From: Bedellia somnulentella
Taxonomy: Eukaryota; Arthropoda; Insecta; Lepidoptera; Bedelliidae
Assembly (NCBI GenBank): GCA_963576735.1
Contig: OY755173.1
Span: 7,658,873 to 7,722,872 of the forward strand
Length of the DNA: 64,000 nucleotides
Reading direction: 5' to 3'
The notes under the pieces were generated by a model, which was not told the origin of the DNA, did not search any database, and saw only the letters and a program-made list of their open reading frames with translations. The translations under genes and the position numbers were made by a program. Within the stretch, counting starts at the first letter, position 1; the number at the start of each line of letters is the position of its first letter. Below are positions 62,401 through 64,000 of this stretch, one piece after another.

Positions 62401-63932
62401 CCATTTCCAGATTAATCGACGACAAAACGGGAAGTTTTAACGTGGACAAAGAGCTCCTAACAAAGCTCAGTAAGAACGTGCCAAAGAAGGCTTCGTTTTT
62501 GAAGCGAGATCTTGACGCGAGAAAGCAATCTAACCTCTACACCTTAAAGTTCAGATTGCCTCAAAACGAGAAGTTAGATGGCAGTGAGGAATGCACTTTG
62601 TGGACCCCTTATAATAAGAGACACAATTCGGGCCGGCTGTACCTATCGCAGAATTTTATTTGTTTTGATAGCCGGGTAAGTGTTTTTCATGCTCATTCGT
62701 GTAATTTAGATAGTAAATTATGATGACCTTCACGTTCATAACCCTTAAAAATCGTGGAACCAACTTGTGGGAGTTCAACGTCAATACTATACTGTGTCAC
62801 CCAGATCGTGGCACCTGGTACCCTATACCATAAAACCTAATATGAAGCAAAAGGACAAAAGCGTTTATAATAACATTAGTTCAAAATGTATTCAAATGAC
62901 CATTTAAATATTTGATATCAAAATATATAAAATACTAATAGCTTATTACTACTTTCTAACTTCCACTAGATATCTTTATATATTATTTCTGTAAGCCTCT
63001 TTCTTGCCCGGAAGCCTGTGACGCGATGAGTTAAGCTAGAAGTTTGGTTCAGGTATCGTTTTGTACAGTTCGCGGCCGTGGTGTGCACAAAATTCAGACA
63101 TCTGATGTAACTGGATTAAGTTAATTGTTACAGAATTTCAAAGTTTCGATTTTGGCCCATAGACTTTGCTTGAGTGTCATAAGCGCGCGCAAACTTAAGT
63201 TGATGAGAGATGCGCTGTGATTGGTCGGAATTTTTTCAAACCGGCCAATCAGCAAAAATCACTATAAATTCAAAAGAGCTGCGCTGTGATTGGTCGGAAC
63301 ATTTCAAAATAAACTCATTTTATTGGACGCGACGTAGTCACGCCAGGGTTACCCACTAGTAATTATTTATTCCCAATCTCCCCAGGTCCGAAACCTAGTA
63401 AGGCTGACAATTCCCCTTCGCACGGTACACCAAGTAGAACGAGCCGATGCTGGTGGATCCTCTGACTGTGGCAGCATCTTCATCACCACGTCCCACCACA
63501 CCAGCTTCCTGTTCGGGAATATATCCGACCGGGAGTTTCTCGTCTACAAGATATCTGAGCTGCTGGCTAAGTTGCCTCAGTAAGTGTTCATTACATGCAT
63601 ATTTAATATATGTTTATTACATGCATATATAACACCAGAAGGAGTGTATATTTTTGGTTGTGTGTTTCCCAATGGATTTTTAATAATATAAAATTGATAA
63701 CATTATAAGATACATTTATAGAAAATAATATAATAGAAAAATTCTTTATTGCACGTCAAATGTTAAATATTTGAACTCGATATTTATATTTAATTTCAGC
63801 GACAGTCCAACGAAACCTCTGAAAGCTTTGAACACTCCGTCAGAGGGCGCCAGTTGGACTCCGCAACCACCACTAATGACGTTATTCAAAACCCACCAGA
63901 CCTCTCCCATCAAACAAATTCAGGAGAAAAAG
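50485..63932 (+). CDS. TBC1D9: TBC1D9/TBC1D9B-type Rab GTPase-activating protein, N-terminal GRAM region, partial
   Basis: Eight plus-strand exons: 50485-50528, 50665-50831, 51492-51659, 51963-52059, 60926-61189, 62411-62675, 63386-63579, 63800-63932. Each has GT/AG boundaries and the phases join to exactly 444 codons, with the next donor at 63933. The start is the ATG of MWVKPQEV, matching the conserved MWV start of the family. [11 protein letters not shown] and [21 protein letters not shown] follow. The first GRAM domain spans about residues 130-230 ([15 protein letters not shown] ... LANIAMKQ). The basic [11 protein letters not shown] and a second GRAM domain (about 290-400, [18 protein letters not shown]) come next. 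The TBC catalytic domain and EF-hand lie beyond the window. The family acts on Rab GTPases at membranes through GRAM-lipid contacts. Intron 4 (52060-60925) holds a SINE plus a copia element; intron 5 holds a LINE fragment. No coding defects were seen. Confidence 0.95.
51161..51411 (-). repeat. SINE-like family A, copy 14 (full length, only minus-strand copy)
   Basis: Reads on the plus strand as CATACATACATACATATACT through TAAGCCGGCACTACACGGCT, the reverse complement of the full consensus. It lies in intron 2 of the plus-strand TBC1D9-like gene, so it too is antisense to its host gene. Confidence 0.9.
52890..52960 (-). repeat. RTE-type LINE 3' end scrap
   Basis: TATACTCACGACATCAGTTC, CTATTGGTGTAGGTAGAAAC is the reverse complement of the LINE end (GTAGAGACTATTGA...GTGAGTATA style). 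Short. Confidence 0.5.
53338..53894 (+). repeat. Left LTR (apparently 5'-truncated)
   Basis: Ends GAAGTCTAACA at 53894, directly followed by TCTCAGAAGTGGGATAAAA, the usual place of a primer-binding site. The tRNA was not identified. It lacks the roughly 1.6 kb found at the start of the right LTR. Confidence 0.8.
53895..55070 (+). other. Copia leader; gag coding absent
   Basis: About 1.2 kb between the left LTR and the first element frame. AT-rich with no frame resembling a copia gag or a CCHC zinc knuckle. Confidence 0.6.
55073..55676 (+). pseudogene. Arg/Ser-rich segment fused to a copia protease with altered active site
   Basis: From the ATG at 55073: an arginine/serine-rich, GC-rich segment ([19 protein letters not shown]) and a charged helix ([20 protein letters not shown]) of about 80 residues, then a sudden switch to copia protease sequence ([37 protein letters not shown]). 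The catalytic DSGAT motif reads NSGAT (codon AAT at 55313). The GC-rich part looks like a gag piece of another element type joined by a deletion, but this is inference. Confidence 0.8.
55677..57190 (+). pseudogene. Copia pre-integrase and integrase, broken
   Basis: [14 protein letters not shown] (pre-integrase zinc region, 55720-55770), a frame break near 55785, then [18 protein letters not shown] and [15 protein letters not shown] (integrase core, first D). A TAA follows at about 56022, then the second frame, 56024 onward, has [14 protein letters not shown] (second D), [14 protein letters not shown] (catalytic E region) and GYDRNVYKL. The D, D and E positions are all present, but two breaks separate them. 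Confidence 0.9.
56850..58351 (+). pseudogene. Copia reverse transcriptase and RNase H, broken
   Basis: [35 protein letters not shown] and [14 protein letters not shown] (RT start) run in the integrase frame to about 57190. A frame shift leads to [18 protein letters not shown] and [12 protein letters not shown] (YVDD active site) in 57190-57498. A second shift at a run of ten A near 57455-57465 leads to 57428-58351 with [38 protein letters not shown] (RNase H) and [15 protein letters not shown]. The last part is otherwise clean. Confidence 0.92.
58572..58820 (+). CDS. Unrecognised 82-residue frame inside the copia 3' LTR
   Basis: Hydrophobic start ([15 protein letters not shown]), a basic middle ([18 protein letters not shown]) and a strongly acidic serine-rich end ([18 protein letters not shown], then VSDN). 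From about 58617 the DNA is clearly richer in GC than the surrounding LTR, suggesting captured sequence. No family recognised. It may be a piece of a host exon, an accessory frame or chance. Confidence 0.35.
   Translation: MFILVLSFILIITLITEGRLLLAALNLHPFSSEGMKNKRKTTVAVSRMQPWIHIAALSVNDDEPDETSSDASDGNSSDVSDN
58958..59857 (+). repeat. 45-bp minisatellite, 20 units
   Basis: Unit of 45 bp starting GATTTACTATCTGATATTAT and including CTCGAAATGTTCGAG, a 6-bp stem with a 3-nt loop. Units vary at a few fixed positions (TAT/TAC CTG, GATATT/GATGTT, AATTTT/AATGTT) and these variants recur in blocks, so the array grew by duplication of multi-unit blocks. Since 45 is divisible by three, two long frames (58935-59849 and 58976-59869) stay open; these are a consequence of the array. 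Confidence 0.95.
60627..60925. other. Remainder of TBC1D9-like intron 4
   Basis: AT-rich, no repeats seen. A T-rich tract at 60770-60800 lies about 125 bp before the exon 5 acceptor at 60925. Confidence 0.4.
61381..62200 (+). pseudogene. RTE-type LINE, 5'-truncated, 269-residue open frame
   Basis: In intron 5 of the TBC1D9-like gene, sense strand. The open frame begins after the RT active site: [91 protein letters not shown] and [13 protein letters not shown]. It ends with GGGCGTGAGTATAAGTAAGT repeats. No stop in 810 bp suggests a young insertion, and the 5' truncation is typical of LINE integration. Confidence 0.9.
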
Positions 63933-64000
63933 GTAAGACATCGATGATTTCTACACGATATGTTTGTAATGGAACATTTGAAGAAACTATTGTGATTAGC

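Overview
The window is animal nuclear DNA, AT-rich, with spliced genes and dense transposon debris. The repeats point to a moth or butterfly (Lepidoptera). They include a SINE-like family ending in GCCGTGAGTATATGTATG tails, a tRNA-derived SINE, an R4/Dong-type LINE sitting in a TAA run, and the 'TTTTTGCCCGCGACTTCGTC' repeat motif seen widely in lepidopteran sequence. That assignment rests on repeat style and protein resemblance; no search was run.

Three host genes were assembled exon by exon, with GT/AG boundaries and reading phase checked by hand. (1) Minus strand, 585-9711, running off the left edge: the N-terminal half of a sorting nexin of the SNX13/SNX14/SNX25 type, with two N-terminal membrane helices and a PXA domain. 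(2) Minus strand, 18320-46295: a complete rogdi gene (seven coding exons, about 264 residues) whose second intron is 24.3 kb of nested transposons. (3) Plus strand, 50485-63932, running off the right edge: the first eight coding exons of a TBC1D9-type Rab GTPase-activating protein covering the GRAM domains. rogdi and the TBC1D9-like gene are head to head, about 4.2 kb apart. rogdi and the sorting nexin lie in tandem.

By region: 1-9.7 kb is the sorting nexin with MITEs, a LINE relic and SINEs in its introns. 9.7-18.3 kb is intergenic and holds a histone H4 pseudogene split by a hAT relic; 16.0-18.3 kb is probably the rogdi 3' UTR. 18.3-22.7 kb holds rogdi exons 3-7. 22.7-40.8 kb is a transposon nest: a CR1-like LINE broken by a second LINE, which is itself broken by a 3.2 kb DNA transposon of unsettled superfamily, which is broken by an apparently intact mariner; the first LINE is also broken by an inverted MITE pair with a THAP-like fragment and by a third LINE carrying a Dong-type insert. 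40.8-46.1 kb holds a Helitron remnant and SINEs. 52.1-60.9 kb (TBC1D9-like intron 4) holds a SINE carrying a recent copia-type element with an unusual 3' LTR that contains a 45-bp minisatellite. A LINE 3' end lies in intron 5.

The best candidates for something little described are the 3.2 kb DNA transposon with TCACTGACGTAACA subterminal repeats and an intact 680-residue transposase, the asymmetric copia element with its minisatellite-bearing LTR, and the fully antisense orientation of the SINE-like family inside all three genes.
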